From Halomonas campaniensis (GTDB taxonomy: Bacteria > Pseudomonadota > Gammaproteobacteria > Pseudomonadales > Halomonadaceae): a DNA stretch of 64,000 nucleotides. The position numbers and the translations under genes are program-made. Positions 36,861 to 45,542 of the stretch are shown piece after piece; the first letter of the stretch is position 1; each line of letters starts with the position of its first letter. Under the pieces are notes generated by a model, which saw only the letters and a list, made by a program, of their open reading frames with translations, did no database searches and was not told where the DNA came from. The stretch lies in assembly GCF_002211105.1 (NCBI RefSeq), contig NZ_JPUA01000049.1:29863-93862 (forward strand). The letters are read 5' to 3'.

Positions 36861-38394
36861 GGCGTGCCGTTGGACTCAATGGCTGAGCGTACTGGTACTG
36901 TGTAGCCTACTGGTGGGGTGTACTCATGCGGTGACGCGTGAACACCATACCACCCTTGCCTTGGAGGAGGGGCGCAATACTTGGCTGGGTGAACAGGCTT
37001 ATCAGGCGTTAGCGGAACAGACAGAACCCGATGGTTTTGCGCTGCTGGCTAATGGGCAGGAAGCTTTTGCTGCTCGGGTGGGATTGATTCGCCAAGCCCA
37101 GCGAGAACTGAATATCCAAACCTACTTACTGGGTGAGGGACAAACGACGCGGCTCATCCTGTCTCAGCTGCTGAATGCCGCCGAGGAGGGCGTTCGGGTG
37201 CGCCTGCTGGTCGATGACTTCGGTGCTGTTGGCCAAGGTGATCGCTTGGCAGCACTGGCGAGCCACCCGAGTATCCATGTGCGGGTTTATAACCCGCTAC
37301 CGGTGGGCCGTGGGCATATGTTCACACGCGTCTTGGCCTCGGTGGTCAACCCTGCTCAGCAGCACCGTCGTATGCATAACAAACTATGGATAGCCGATAA
37401 CAGCGTCGCCATTATAGGCGGGCGCAATCTGGGCGATGAGTATTTTGATGCCAACGACTCGCGCAACTTTGCCGATTTGGACTTTATGACCATCGGCGAA
37501 GTAGTGCCGGAGCTTTCGCACAGTTTTGATCTGTATTGGAACCATGGCTTGGCGCAGCCCATTGAACGCTATCATCAAGTCGCCGATAACGCCTGGCAAA
37601 CCCTTGCCACGGAGCTGGAAGAGTGGCTGGACGATAATGCCGACTCGGCATACTTTACCCAGTTGCGCAGCCAGCCACGCAGCGCGCCGCCATGGGAGAC
37701 CCTGCATTGGGGGGAAGGGCTGGCGATGTGGGATGCCCCCGGCAAGCTGACGGCTGGAACGCCTGAGTGGCGGGATACCCTGCTAGGTGATTTAACCGAT
37801 GCCACCGAGCTTAACCAGCGTCTGGTGATTATTTCTGCCTACTTTGTGCCCACCGAGCAAGGGGTGAAAAAACTAACGCAGCTTGCCGACCAGGGGGTCA
37901 TGGTCGAGATCATTACCAATTCACTGGAGTCGACAGACGCGGCCGTGGTGCATGGCGCCTATGCTCCCTGGCGTGAAACGCTGCTCGCCCACGGTATCGC
38001 CCTTTATGAGCTGCGCCCCGAACAGGAAGCGGGCCCGGATGAAGACATGCGTGTGCCCGGCGCTTCGGCTTCCGCGCTCCATATCAAGGCATTGAGCTTT
38101 GACGATCAACTGTTCGTGGGCTCGTTTAACGCTGATCCCCGGTCGATCTACTGGAATACTGAAATTGGCGTGCTGGCCCGAAGTGACACCCTTATAAAGG
38201 CGTTTAACGACCTGGTGGCCGTTGGGCAGGAGCCTGCGCTGAGCTACCGTATCGAACTTACCCCAGAAGGTGAGCTTAATTGGCATCTGGAGCGCGATGG
38301 CGCAATGGACGTTTTAACCACTGAACCAGGGGGTTTTTGGCGCCATTTCAACGCCTGGTTAAGCCATACGCTTAAGCTTGAGCGCTGGCTATAG
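36847..38394 (+). CDS. Phospholipase D / cardiolipin synthase C-like lipoprotein
   Basis: The 515-residue protein has a lipoprotein signal with lipobox LLVGC near residue 24. Two HKD motifs define the PLD superfamily: HNKLWIAD (about 178-185) and HIKALSFDD (about 415-423), each followed by GGRN or GSFN. This architecture matches E. coli ClsC/YmdC, which makes cardiolipin from phosphatidylglycerol and phosphatidylethanolamine. ClsC needs a small or membrane partner (YmdB) in E. coli; whether the coupled small membrane protein upstream plays a like part is speculation. Start ATG at 36847 or 36853; a TTG at 36844 is also possible. Confidence 0.85.
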   Translation: MTMTKACRWTQWLSVLVLCSLLVGCTHAVTREHHTTLALEEGRNTWLGEQAYQALAEQTEPDGFALLANGQEAFAARVGLIRQAQRELNIQTYLLGEGQTTRLILSQLLNAAEEGVRVRLLVDDFGAVGQGDRLAALASHPSIHVRVYNPLPVGRGHMFTRVLASVVNPAQQHRRMHNKLWIADNSVAIIGGRNLGDEYFDANDSRNFADLDFMTIGEVVPELSHSFDLYWNHGLAQPIERYHQVADNAWQTLATELEEWLDDNADSAYFTQLRSQPRSAPPWETLHWGEGLAMWDAPGKLTAGTPEWRDTLLGDLTDATELNQRLVIISAYFVPTEQGVKKLTQLADQGVMVEIITNSLESTDAAVVHGAYAPWRETLLAHGIALYELRPEQEAGPDEDMRVPGASASALHIKALSFDDQLFVGSFNADPRSIYWNTEIGVLARSDTLIKAFNDLVAVGQEPALSYRIELTPEGELNWHLERDGAMDVLTTEPGGFWRHFNAWLSHTLKLERWL

Positions 38395-38536
38395 TGCATT
38401 GTGCAAACTAGCGTTAGAAACAGGTGCTTGTGTTTTTGCCATTCCAGTTCCAGATTAATAGCAGCCTTAACGATTGACCGCTGAGGCACACTAAAAAATT
38501 AAACAATCTCTTAAAATACTGGGAGCGACAAATAAC

Positions 38537-39745
38537 ATGATCAATAAGCGCGCATTAGTCACCGCTGTGGCGGCCTCGACCTTGGCAATGACCGGATTCG
38601 CTCAGGCGGAGGTCAAAGTTGGCTTCTTGGGCGGCTTTACTGGGGGAATTGAAAGTTTAACGCCCCCAATTTTTGAAGGTGCTCAGCTAGCCGTAGAGCA
38701 GATCAATGAGCAGGGCGGCATTCTAGATGGCCAAACGTTGGTGATGCCGTCTGGTGATACCACCTGTTCCGATGCATCGGCTGCTTCTAACGCCGCTGAC
38801 CGCATGGTGAACTCGGAAAATGTCACCGCGATTGTCGGTGCGCTGTGTACTGGTGCGACCATTGCCGCAGCTAATAATGCTGCCATCCCCGGTGGTGTGC
38901 TGATGGTATCGCCTGCCTCTACTGCCCCTGCGGTATCCGAGCTGGACGATAATGATCTCGTCTTCCGTACCGTGCCGTCGGATGCTTTTCAGGGGGAGAT
39001 CCTTGCCAAGCTGCTGCTTGAAAAAGGTATCGACGCTGTGGCGGTCACTTACGTCAACAACGATTATGGTCAGGGGCTTTCAGACGCCTTCAGCGCCGCT
39101 TTTGAAGCCGGCGGAGGTGAGATTACCGAAAACCTTGCCCACGAAGATAACCGCGCGGATTATCGCTCTGAGCTAGGCTCACTGTCAGTCAGTGGCGTGG
39201 ATACGCTCGTTGTGCTGGCCTACGCCGACACCTCGGGTCAGACCGTGCTGCGCCAAGCCTATGAAAGCGGTATGTTTACCCAGTACGTAGGTGCTGACGG
39301 CATGGTCGGCGATAGCCTTATTGAAGCCATCGGTGCAGACGTGCTGGATGGCATGATCGCTACGCGCCCCGGCAGCCCTGATCTGCCCGGTACTGATATC
39401 TTTATCGAAGCTGCCGAAGCCGCTGATTTAGATCCAAGTGCGGTATTTGCTGCCCAAGCTTACGATGCCGCTTTCCTGATCGCGTTGGCGATTGAGCAGA
39501 ACGGCAGCGCCGAGCGTGAAGGCCTTTCCGAAGCCCTGCGCAGCGTTTCCAGCGCCCCTGGCGAAGTGATTCTGCCTGGCGAGTGGGAACAAGCGGTTGA
39601 GTTGATTGCCGCAGGCACCGAGATTAACTACGAAGGCGCCTCTGGCTCTCATGAGTTTGATGAAAACGGTGACGTACCTGGTGTAGTGGTCGAGATGGCT
39701 GTAGAAGACGGCACCTTTACCAGCAAAGGTCAGGTTGATCTTTAA
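38537..39745 (+). CDS. LivK-type ABC transporter substrate-binding protein
   Basis: A 402-residue periplasmic binding protein. A signal peptide ends at FAQA near residue 24. The mature part is a type I periplasmic-binding fold of the branched-chain amino acid family (VKVGFLGGFTGGIE, AVEQINEQGGILDG, VTYVNNDYGQGL). The ligand could be a branched-chain amino acid or another small amide; sequence does not decide. The membrane and ATPase genes of the likely transporter lie downstream on the other strand (42403-46313), separated by hsp20 and dhaKL. GGGAGCGAC precedes the ATG. Confidence 0.9.
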   Translation: MINKRALVTAVAASTLAMTGFAQAEVKVGFLGGFTGGIESLTPPIFEGAQLAVEQINEQGGILDGQTLVMPSGDTTCSDASAASNAADRMVNSENVTAIVGALCTGATIAAANNAAIPGGVLMVSPASTAPAVSELDDNDLVFRTVPSDAFQGEILAKLLLEKGIDAVAVTYVNNDYGQGLSDAFSAAFEAGGGEITENLAHEDNRADYRSELGSLSVSGVDTLVVLAYADTSGQTVLRQAYESGMFTQYVGADGMVGDSLIEAIGADVLDGMIATRPGSPDLPGTDIFIEAAEAADLDPSAVFAAQAYDAAFLIALAIEQNGSAEREGLSEALRSVSSAPGEVILPGEWEQAVELIAAGTEINYEGASGSHEFDENGDVPGVVVEMAVEDGTFTSKGQVDL

Positions 39746-39762
39746 TTCTCAGCATTAGTGTT

Positions 39763-39796
39763 AAAAATGCCCGACTTATTAAAGTTGGGCATTTTT
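39763..39796 (+). terminator. Intrinsic terminator after the LivK-type gene
   Basis: AAAAATGCCCGACTT and AAGTTGGGCATTTTT form a stem with one G-T pair and a 4-nt loop, ending in a T-run on the plus strand, 18 nt after the stop. Confidence 0.85.
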
Positions 39797-39882
39797 CATT
39801 TGGCCAGGCCCACCTTGTGGTCGTTTATCGCTTAAATTGCCGACACTACAGGTAACCCAGCCAGCGCCATGCCTGGCGCAGC

Positions 39883-39908
39883 AAAAAAAAGCTCGCCAGT
39901 CGGCGAGC
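39883..39908 (-). terminator. Intrinsic terminator after hsp20
   Basis: On the minus strand GCTCGCC and GGCGAGC form a stem around a short loop followed by eight T. It lies about 22 nt past the hsp20 stop. Confidence 0.8.
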
Positions 39909-39930
39909 CCCATGACGTCAGCAACCACGT

Positions 39931-40464
39931 TTACTGAATGGGGATTTCACGGCGAGCCGCCTTAGCCTGCTCGCTGCGCGGCACCCGTATCGTCAGAATG
40001 CCATTTTTGAAAGAGGCTTTGATATCCTCGGCCTTGGCATCCCCAGGCAGATCCAGCACGCGCTGGAACCGACCATAGGAGCGCTCGGTACGATGGAGCT
40101 TATTATCTTTACTATGGCTCTCCTGACGCTTTTCACCTTCAATGACCAGGCGATGATCATCCAGGGAGATAGCGAGGTCTTTCTCCTCGACCCCCGGCAC
40201 CTCGACGCTGATCACATACTCGCTGTCGTGTTCGGCAATATCGAGCCGCGGCTGCAGAAGGCCCGGCAGGTCGCCAACGCGACTTTCCAGTGAGGGCATG
40301 CCGAACTGCCGCATGACACTGTCCATCCAGCGATCCAACTCCTGATGCATACCCATGAAGGGGGAGAGCTCACTGCGGCGCGGCTCCACGCTGGACGGCG
40401 GAGTCGGTGTATCGGCATTTTCGCTCTTGAACCAGTTCCAGGGAGAGAGTTTTTGCAAATTCAT
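39931..40464 (-). CDS. Small heat-shock protein Hsp20 family
   Basis: An ATP-independent holdase that keeps unfolding proteins soluble. The 177-residue protein has a variable N-terminal arm (1-60), an alpha-crystallin domain (about 65-160: PRLDIAEHDSEYVISVEVPG, then FKNGILTIRVPR) and a C-terminal IPI anchor for oligomerisation. AGGAGGTGACG lies just before the ATG. A possible sigma-32 promoter is seen upstream. Confidence 0.93.
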   Translation of the reverse strand: MNLQKLSPWNWFKSENADTPTPPSSVEPRRSELSPFMGMHQELDRWMDSVMRQFGMPSLESRVGDLPGLLQPRLDIAEHDSEYVISVEVPGVEEKDLAISLDDHRLVIEGEKRQESHSKDNKLHRTERSYGRFQRVLDLPGDAKAEDIKASFKNGILTIRVPRSEQAKAARREIPIQ

Positions 40465-40540
40465 ACGTCACCTCCTATCTGATCTTGCTACCTATGACGT
40501 AAATCGAAATACTCAACGTCTCGGGTTGCCCCTTGACAAA

Positions 40541-40573
40541 AAAATAGCTGGTGGCAAACGACAAAATTTCAAG
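40541..40573 (-). promoter_or_regulatory. Candidate heat-shock (sigma-32) promoter of hsp20
   Basis: On the minus strand CTTGAAA (40573-40567) is a perfect sigma-32 -35 core. About 13 bp further lies CCACCAGCTATTT, a partial match to the CCCCATTTA -10. It is about 75-110 bp upstream of the start codon. Confidence 0.4.
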
Positions 40574-40658
40574 TCCCCAGAGCGCCAACCGTGCGGTATC
40601 CGATTATATTGGGTAGGGGCAGTGGGGAGGCTGTAGAACAAGGAGAGGTGGCGAGATC

Positions 40659-42290
40659 ATGACGCACTTTATCAACAGCAAAGAAGACGCCGTCACCGAC
40701 GCGATCGACGGACTTATCAGGACATCCGATGGCCAGTTGGCACGCCTGGATGGCTATCCTCATATTCGAGTGGTGGTGCGGGCCGACTGGGATAAGTCCC
40801 GAGTGGCGTTGGTTTCTGGCGGTGGCTCTGGTCACGAACCGGCCCATGCCGGCTTCGTCGGCAAGGGCATGCTAACCGCGGCTGTCTGCGGTGACGTCTT
40901 CGCCTCACCATCGGTCGATGCGGTTCTAGCCGCAATACTGGCGGTTACCGGATCGGCGGGCTGCTTGCTGATCGTCAAGAATTATACGGGCGACCGCCTG
41001 AATTTCGGGCTGGCAGCCGAGCGTGCCCGTGCCTTAGGACACAAGGTGGGCATGGTGGTGGTCGACGATGACATTGCCTTGCCCGACCTCCCGCAGGCAC
41101 GAGGTGTGGCGGGCACACTCTTTGTTCATAAGATAGCCGGGGCATTGGCCGAACAGGATGCCGATCTTGAAACCCTGACCAAAGCCGCTGAGCGGGTGAT
41201 CGCCAACACCCACAGCATCGGCATGTCATTGGATACCTGTCGCGTGCCCGGCTCGCCCAAAGAGCAACGCATTCCCCCTGGGATGGCGGAGCTCGGGCTT
41301 GGCATCCATGGCGAGGCAGGGGTTGAGCAGATTACTTGCGACGGCGCGAAAAACGCCATTGCCGCCGTAGCCGAAAAGCTGGCCACCGTCATGGATAAAC
41401 AGCCCCATGCGGTTCTGCTTAACAACCTCGGCGGCGCGTCGGCACTGGAAATGTCGGTACTCGCCAACGAGCTTCTGACGTCTTCCATTGCCAGCCGCCT
41501 GAAACTCATCGTCGGGCCAGCGCCCATGATGACGTCACTGGCCATGCAGGGGTTTTCCGTATCGGTTTATCCGCTCGCCCAGGATGATGAAGCCTTACTC
41601 GCTGCGACCTGTGGCCCCAGCGCCTGGCCTGGCTGCAAGCGCATCAGGCCAATCATTCTACGAGAGCTTCCTGACGGCTTACTGCCTATTCAACCTACTC
41701 CTTCCTGGCATGATCAGACAGCCAACTTGCTGACGAGGTGGTGTCAGGTGCTGATCGACTCCGAAGCGGATCTGAATTCACTGGATGCCAAGTCCGGTGA
41801 CGGTGATACCGGATCAACCCTCGCTGGAGCTGCAAGAGCCCTGTTAAACGCGCTGGATAGAATGCCCCTGGCCGATCATCCCCAGCTTTACCGCGCCATA
41901 GGGCAGGCGCTTAGCCAGACCATGGGCGGCTCCTCTGGTGTGCTGCTGGCTATCTTCTTCTCCGCGGCAGGAGATGCTGCGTCCAGCGGACTACCCAGGG
42001 TCGCTGCGCTGAAGGAGGGGCTCAATCGGATGCAGCAAATTGGGGGCGCGAAGTTAGGCGACAGAACCATGGTGGATGCTCTCAAACCCGCCCTGGATGC
42101 CCTCGACGATAGCACCGCCTCCGCCGCCAGAGCGGCGAGAAAAGGGGCAACTCATACCGCTACCATTATAAAAGCAAACGCGGGGCGTGCCGCCTATATC
42201 AACGCCGAACAGCTCCGGGGGCATATTGATCCCGGCGCTGAAGCAGTGGCGCGATTGTTCGAAGAGCTGGAAGCGCAATCAGCGGAGTAG
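40659..42290 (+). CDS. ATP-type dihydroxyacetone kinase, DhaK-DhaL fusion
   Basis: Phosphorylates dihydroxyacetone (and possibly glyceraldehyde) with ATP. The 543-residue length matches single-chain kinases such as that of Citrobacter freundii. The DhaK part (about 10-330) has GSGHEP at 56-61 and the substrate-binding His in GIHGEAG (about 212), which forms a hemiaminal with the substrate. The DhaL part (about 350-543) has the Mg-ATP motif SGDGDTGSTLAGAA near 375-388. No glycerol dehydrogenase or PTS dha gene lies next to it. It sits alone between hsp20 and livM. GGAGAGG precedes the ATG. Confidence 0.93.
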   Translation: MTHFINSKEDAVTDAIDGLIRTSDGQLARLDGYPHIRVVVRADWDKSRVALVSGGGSGHEPAHAGFVGKGMLTAAVCGDVFASPSVDAVLAAILAVTGSAGCLLIVKNYTGDRLNFGLAAERARALGHKVGMVVVDDDIALPDLPQARGVAGTLFVHKIAGALAEQDADLETLTKAAERVIANTHSIGMSLDTCRVPGSPKEQRIPPGMAELGLGIHGEAGVEQITCDGAKNAIAAVAEKLATVMDKQPHAVLLNNLGGASALEMSVLANELLTSSIASRLKLIVGPAPMMTSLAMQGFSVSVYPLAQDDEALLAATCGPSAWPGCKRIRPIILRELPDGLLPIQPTPSWHDQTANLLTRWCQVLIDSEADLNSLDAKSGDGDTGSTLAGAARALLNALDRMPLADHPQLYRAIGQALSQTMGGSSGVLLAIFFSAAGDAASSGLPRVAALKEGLNRMQQIGGAKLGDRTMVDALKPALDALDDSTASAARAARKGATHTATIIKANAGRAAYINAEQLRGHIDPGAEAVARLFEELEAQSAE

Positions 42291-42334
42291 CGTGATCGTT
42301 AGCACCAGTATCGCGCCAGAGTTGGGCGACCATC

Positions 42335-42386
42335 ACTGCGTGCAGTGCCCCGCAAACGCTGCTACCTGGGGGCACTGCACGCCAGT
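42335..42386. repeat. Long perfect inverted repeat between dhaKL and livM
   Basis: GCGTGCAGTGCCCC (42338-42351) and GGGGCACTGCACGC (42369-42382) are exact reverse complements, separated by 17 nt. With one bulged base the stem extends by three or four pairs (ACTG/CAGT). No T-run follows on either strand, so it is not a standard intrinsic terminator although it lies between two convergent genes. Confidence 0.75.
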
Positions 42387-42402
42387 CATACCAAGTGTCC
42401 CA

Positions 42403-43728
42403 TCAACTGTGGCTTTTGATCTTCTCGGGTAGCAGGCCTTTGGGCGCAAAGCGCAGCACCATTGTGATCAACAGGCCAATCACCAGCACCCGTGCCTGTA
42501 GGGCGCGGCTATCCATATTGCCCGGTGCATCCCAACCGAACGCGCCTTCGCCAAAGGCCACCGCTAACTGCATTAAGAACAGCGCCAGGGGCTCAGACAT
42601 AATCCAGATGATATACACCGCCACAGCGCCAAAAATGGTGCCCAGGTTATTGCCCGGCCCGCCAAGTATCACCATCACCAACACCAGGAAGGTATGGTTA
42701 AGCGGCAGGTAGCCTTGAGGGTCGAAGAGGCTGTTGAAGGTGCCCAGTATGCCGCCGCCTAAGCCCATCAGAATGCAGCCCAGCACGAAGATCTCCAGAC
42801 GCCGTTTATTGATGTCTTTGCCCATCGCCGCAGCGGAGACTTCGTTATCGCGAATCGCTCGGATCATACGTCCCCAAGGTGCGTTATAGGCGCGATTGAG
42901 CAGAAAGAAGATCACCGCAATGATCACCGCGGTAAACGAAAGGTAGATCGCTCTGGAGAGCGTAAAGCCCAATTCAGCAGGCCCCGGGGTGGGCCAGGGT
43001 AGCGGGGAAACCGTGGCGGTGCCGCGGGTAAGCCAGTCAGAGTTTTTCAAAAATGCTTTGATGATTTCGGCTATGCCCAGGGTGGCAATGGCCAGATAGT
43101 CGCTGCGTAAACCCAGACAGATATGGCCAATAAAGTAGCCAACGCCACCCGCCAAGGCGCCACCAACAATCCAGCCGATCCAAGGCGGTAAGCCAAGCCC
43201 ACCGACAAAGCCTGCCTGGTTTTCAATCGCATCAGTGACTTCGCGCAGCTGGCTAATCACCACAAGGTAAAGCACGACAGCCAACACCACCGCGATAAAC
43301 GTACGCAGGGGCTTGGGTACGCCCAGTCGATCCAGCTTGCTGGCGCCAACGATCAGCAGGATGGCGGCAGCGCCATACAGCAATACGCGGCCAAATTCAC
43401 CGGGTAGCGCCGTGCCCCAGAAGGCATCGTTGACCGGTACGCTGAAGAACATCGCACAGAAGCCGCCCAGGGCGACAAAGCCCATTACCCCGGCATTAAA
43501 CTGCCCCGCGTAGCCCCACTGTATGGTTAAGCCCAGTGCAAGGATGGCGTAGCAGGCGGCCTCTACCAGCATGCGTGTGCTGTAGGCGGCGCCCATGATG
43601 GCGTACACCGCCAAAATCGCTACGAGCAGCACACCAAACAGGATCAGTTCACGCAGCGGGAAGCGACGGGCAGGCGTGGCGTCTTGGGGAGTGTAGGCAG
43701 GGTTGCGGGTTTTTTCTGAATTGCTCAT
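42403..43728 (-). CDS. livM: LivM-type ABC transporter permease
   Basis: A 441-residue inner-membrane protein with about ten predicted helices, matching the LivM family (GLTIQWGYAGQFNAGVMGFVALG, DYLAIATLGIAEIIKA, RMIRAIRDNEVSAAAMGKD). It is longer than E. coli LivM by a mid-protein membrane segment around residues 100-180. The start overlaps the livH stop by 1 nt (TAATG). Works with the LivH, LivG and LivF-type genes upstream. Confidence 0.9.
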   Translation of the reverse strand: MSNSEKTRNPAYTPQDATPARRFPLRELILFGVLLVAILAVYAIMGAAYSTRMLVEAACYAILALGLTIQWGYAGQFNAGVMGFVALGGFCAMFFSVPVNDAFWGTALPGEFGRVLLYGAAAILLIVGASKLDRLGVPKPLRTFIAVVLAVVLYLVVISQLREVTDAIENQAGFVGGLGLPPWIGWIVGGALAGGVGYFIGHICLGLRSDYLAIATLGIAEIIKAFLKNSDWLTRGTATVSPLPWPTPGPAELGFTLSRAIYLSFTAVIIAVIFFLLNRAYNAPWGRMIRAIRDNEVSAAAMGKDINKRRLEIFVLGCILMGLGGGILGTFNSLFDPQGYLPLNHTFLVLVMVILGGPGNNLGTIFGAVAVYIIWIMSEPLALFLMQLAVAFGEGAFGWDAPGNMDSRALQARVLVIGLLITMVLRFAPKGLLPEKIKSHS

Positions 43729-44732
43729 TAGATCACCTTGCCCTTAAAGAGTCCGGTGGGACGCCACACCAAAATGGCTACCAGAATGAAAAACGGCACC
43801 ACAATTTTGTACTCGGTTCCCACGAAGGCTAGGTTTGAAGGTAGTTCAAGCCAGGTGGGCAGGCTGTCGCGGAAGGGGCGCAATAGCACGTTCCAGTTGA
43901 ATACCGCCAAGGTTTCGGCAAAACCGACCACAAAGCCACCGACAATGGCGCCGTAAGGGTGGCCAACGCCGCCCACAATGGCCGCAGCGAAGATAGGCAG
44001 TAGCAGGAAGAAGCTTAAGTCGGGTTTGAAAGTGACATCCAGGGAGAGCAGTGTTCCTGCAATGGCAGCCAGGCCACCCGCAATGATCCAGGTGACTGCC
44101 ACAATGGTATTGGTATTGATCCCCGATGCCTGGGCAAGCTCAGGATTATCCGACATGGCGCGCATTGCCTTGCCTAATCGTGAACGGTTAAGGAAAAGGT
44201 GCAGCGCCACCACGGCGACGACGGTAATCACAAACAGATAAATTTGCGGTTCGGTCACCACGATAGGCGCCCGAGCGCCCTCAAAGGGCAGCGTCAGACG
44301 AAAGATCTCTTTGCGATCATCCACATAGAGGCTCTGCCCGCCGGTACCGGAAAACAGGCGAATCAAACCCTGCAAAATTAACGTGACCCCCAGTGATCCA
44401 ATCACTAACACGATCGGCTTGACCCCATGGGCGCGTAGCGGCTTGTAAAAGGTTTTGTCGATCCCCACTGCCAAGGCGGCAGTCAGCAGCATCGCCAGCG
44501 GCAGCATTAGAACCGCGGTCGGCACACCAATGCTGGCGCCCGCTGCCGGGAAAAGTGTGGTGAGCAGCAGCACCATAAAGGCGCCGAAGGTCATCATGTC
44601 GGCGTGGGCGAAGTGGGCAAAGCGCATAATGCTGAAAATCAGCGTTACGCCAATGGCCCCGATGGCATAAATAGAGCCGCTTACGCTGCCCGAGATCACC
44701 ACATTGTTAATAAAAAAAACCAATTCGTTCAC
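43728..44732 (-). CDS. livH: LivH-type ABC transporter permease
   Basis: The second membrane subunit of the transporter. The chosen start is GTG at 44732 (MNELVFFINNVVISGSVSG) with GGGAG 6 nt upstream; the open frame runs further into livF but shows no family similarity there. The 334-residue product has about eight helices and LivH segments such as IGAIGVTLIFSIMRFAHFAH and GSLGVTLILQGLIRL. It lies 16 nt after livF. Confidence 0.9.
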   Translation of the reverse strand: MNELVFFINNVVISGSVSGSIYAIGAIGVTLIFSIMRFAHFAHADMMTFGAFMVLLLTTLFPAAGASIGVPTAVLMLPLAMLLTAALAVGIDKTFYKPLRAHGVKPIVLVIGSLGVTLILQGLIRLFSGTGGQSLYVDDRKEIFRLTLPFEGARAPIVVTEPQIYLFVITVVAVVALHLFLNRSRLGKAMRAMSDNPELAQASGINTNTIVAVTWIIAGGLAAIAGTLLSLDVTFKPDLSFFLLLPIFAAAIVGGVGHPYGAIVGGFVVGFAETLAVFNWNVLLRPFRDSLPTWLELPSNLAFVGTEYKIVVPFFILVAILVWRPTGLFKGKVI

Positions 44733-44748
44733 GTCTATCTCCCTGGGG

Positions 44749-45468
44749 CTAGCCGCCCAAAAAGCTTTTGGCGACATCCGGGTCAGCAAGAAGTGCTGCC
44801 CCAGTGTCGGTAAAGCGGTTTTGGCCAGCGGCCAGCACAAAGCCTTTATCGGCGATCGCGAGGGCCTGTTTGGCGTTCTGTTCCACCATCAAAATACCCA
44901 CGCCAGCGGCGTTGATCTGTTTGACGCGGTCGAAGATTTCATTCATGTAAAGCGGCGACAGCCCCGCGGTGGGCTCATCGAGCAATAGCAAGCTGGGCTC
45001 GGCCATCAAGGCGCGCCCCATGGCGACCATCTGGCGCTGCCCCCCGGAGAGCTCACCGGCGGGCTGGCGGCGCTTTTCATACAGCGGTGGGAAAAACTCA
45101 TACACCTGAGCGAGCATACGCTTGACGTTTTGCGGCTTTAAAAAGGCGCCCATCTCGAGGTTTTCCTGCACCGAAAGGCTGGGGAAAACGTTCTTCTCCT
45201 GGGGCACAAACCCCATGCCGCGCTGCACTAGCTGGTTAGGCGGCAGGTTTTGGATTGGCTGGCCGTTAAGCAGTATCTCGCCCTGATTAACATGCAGCAG
45301 GCCAAAGACCGCTTTCAGCATGGTGGATTTACCTGCCCCGTTAGGGCCGACGATAACACCGACCTCATCGGCTTCCAGCGTCATGTTGACCCCATTAAGG
45401 ATATTCATGCCGCCATAGCCGCCGTGCACATCCCGTGCGTCGATTAATGGCCTGGTCGTTGATGACAT
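44749..45468 (-). CDS. livF: LivF-type ABC transporter ATPase
   Basis: A 239-residue ATPase with Walker A GPNGAGKST (about 40-48), signature LSGGQRQMVAMGRAL (about 137-151) and Walker B LLLLDEPTAGLSP. The LivF family is recognised by this form and its place after LivG. ATG at 45468 is chosen; a TTG two codons earlier is possible. 74 bp separate it from livG. Confidence 0.92.
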   Translation of the reverse strand: MSSTTRPLIDARDVHGGYGGMNILNGVNMTLEADEVGVIVGPNGAGKSTMLKAVFGLLHVNQGEILLNGQPIQNLPPNQLVQRGMGFVPQEKNVFPSLSVQENLEMGAFLKPQNVKRMLAQVYEFFPPLYEKRRQPAGELSGGQRQMVAMGRALMAEPSLLLLDEPTAGLSPLYMNEIFDRVKQINAAGVGILMVEQNAKQALAIADKGFVLAAGQNRFTDTGAALLADPDVAKSFLGG

Positions 45469-45542
45469 AAGCAAAGTATTCCAGCAAGGTCGCTTGGCAG
45501 CGACGTCATTGTATTAGTTGGGAAATAAAGAAAACGTCACAC

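Noticed and set aside
40533-40562. Sigma-70 promoter for dhaKL at TTGACA (40533-40538)
   Set aside because: The -35 is perfect but no acceptable -10 lies 16-18 bp downstream.
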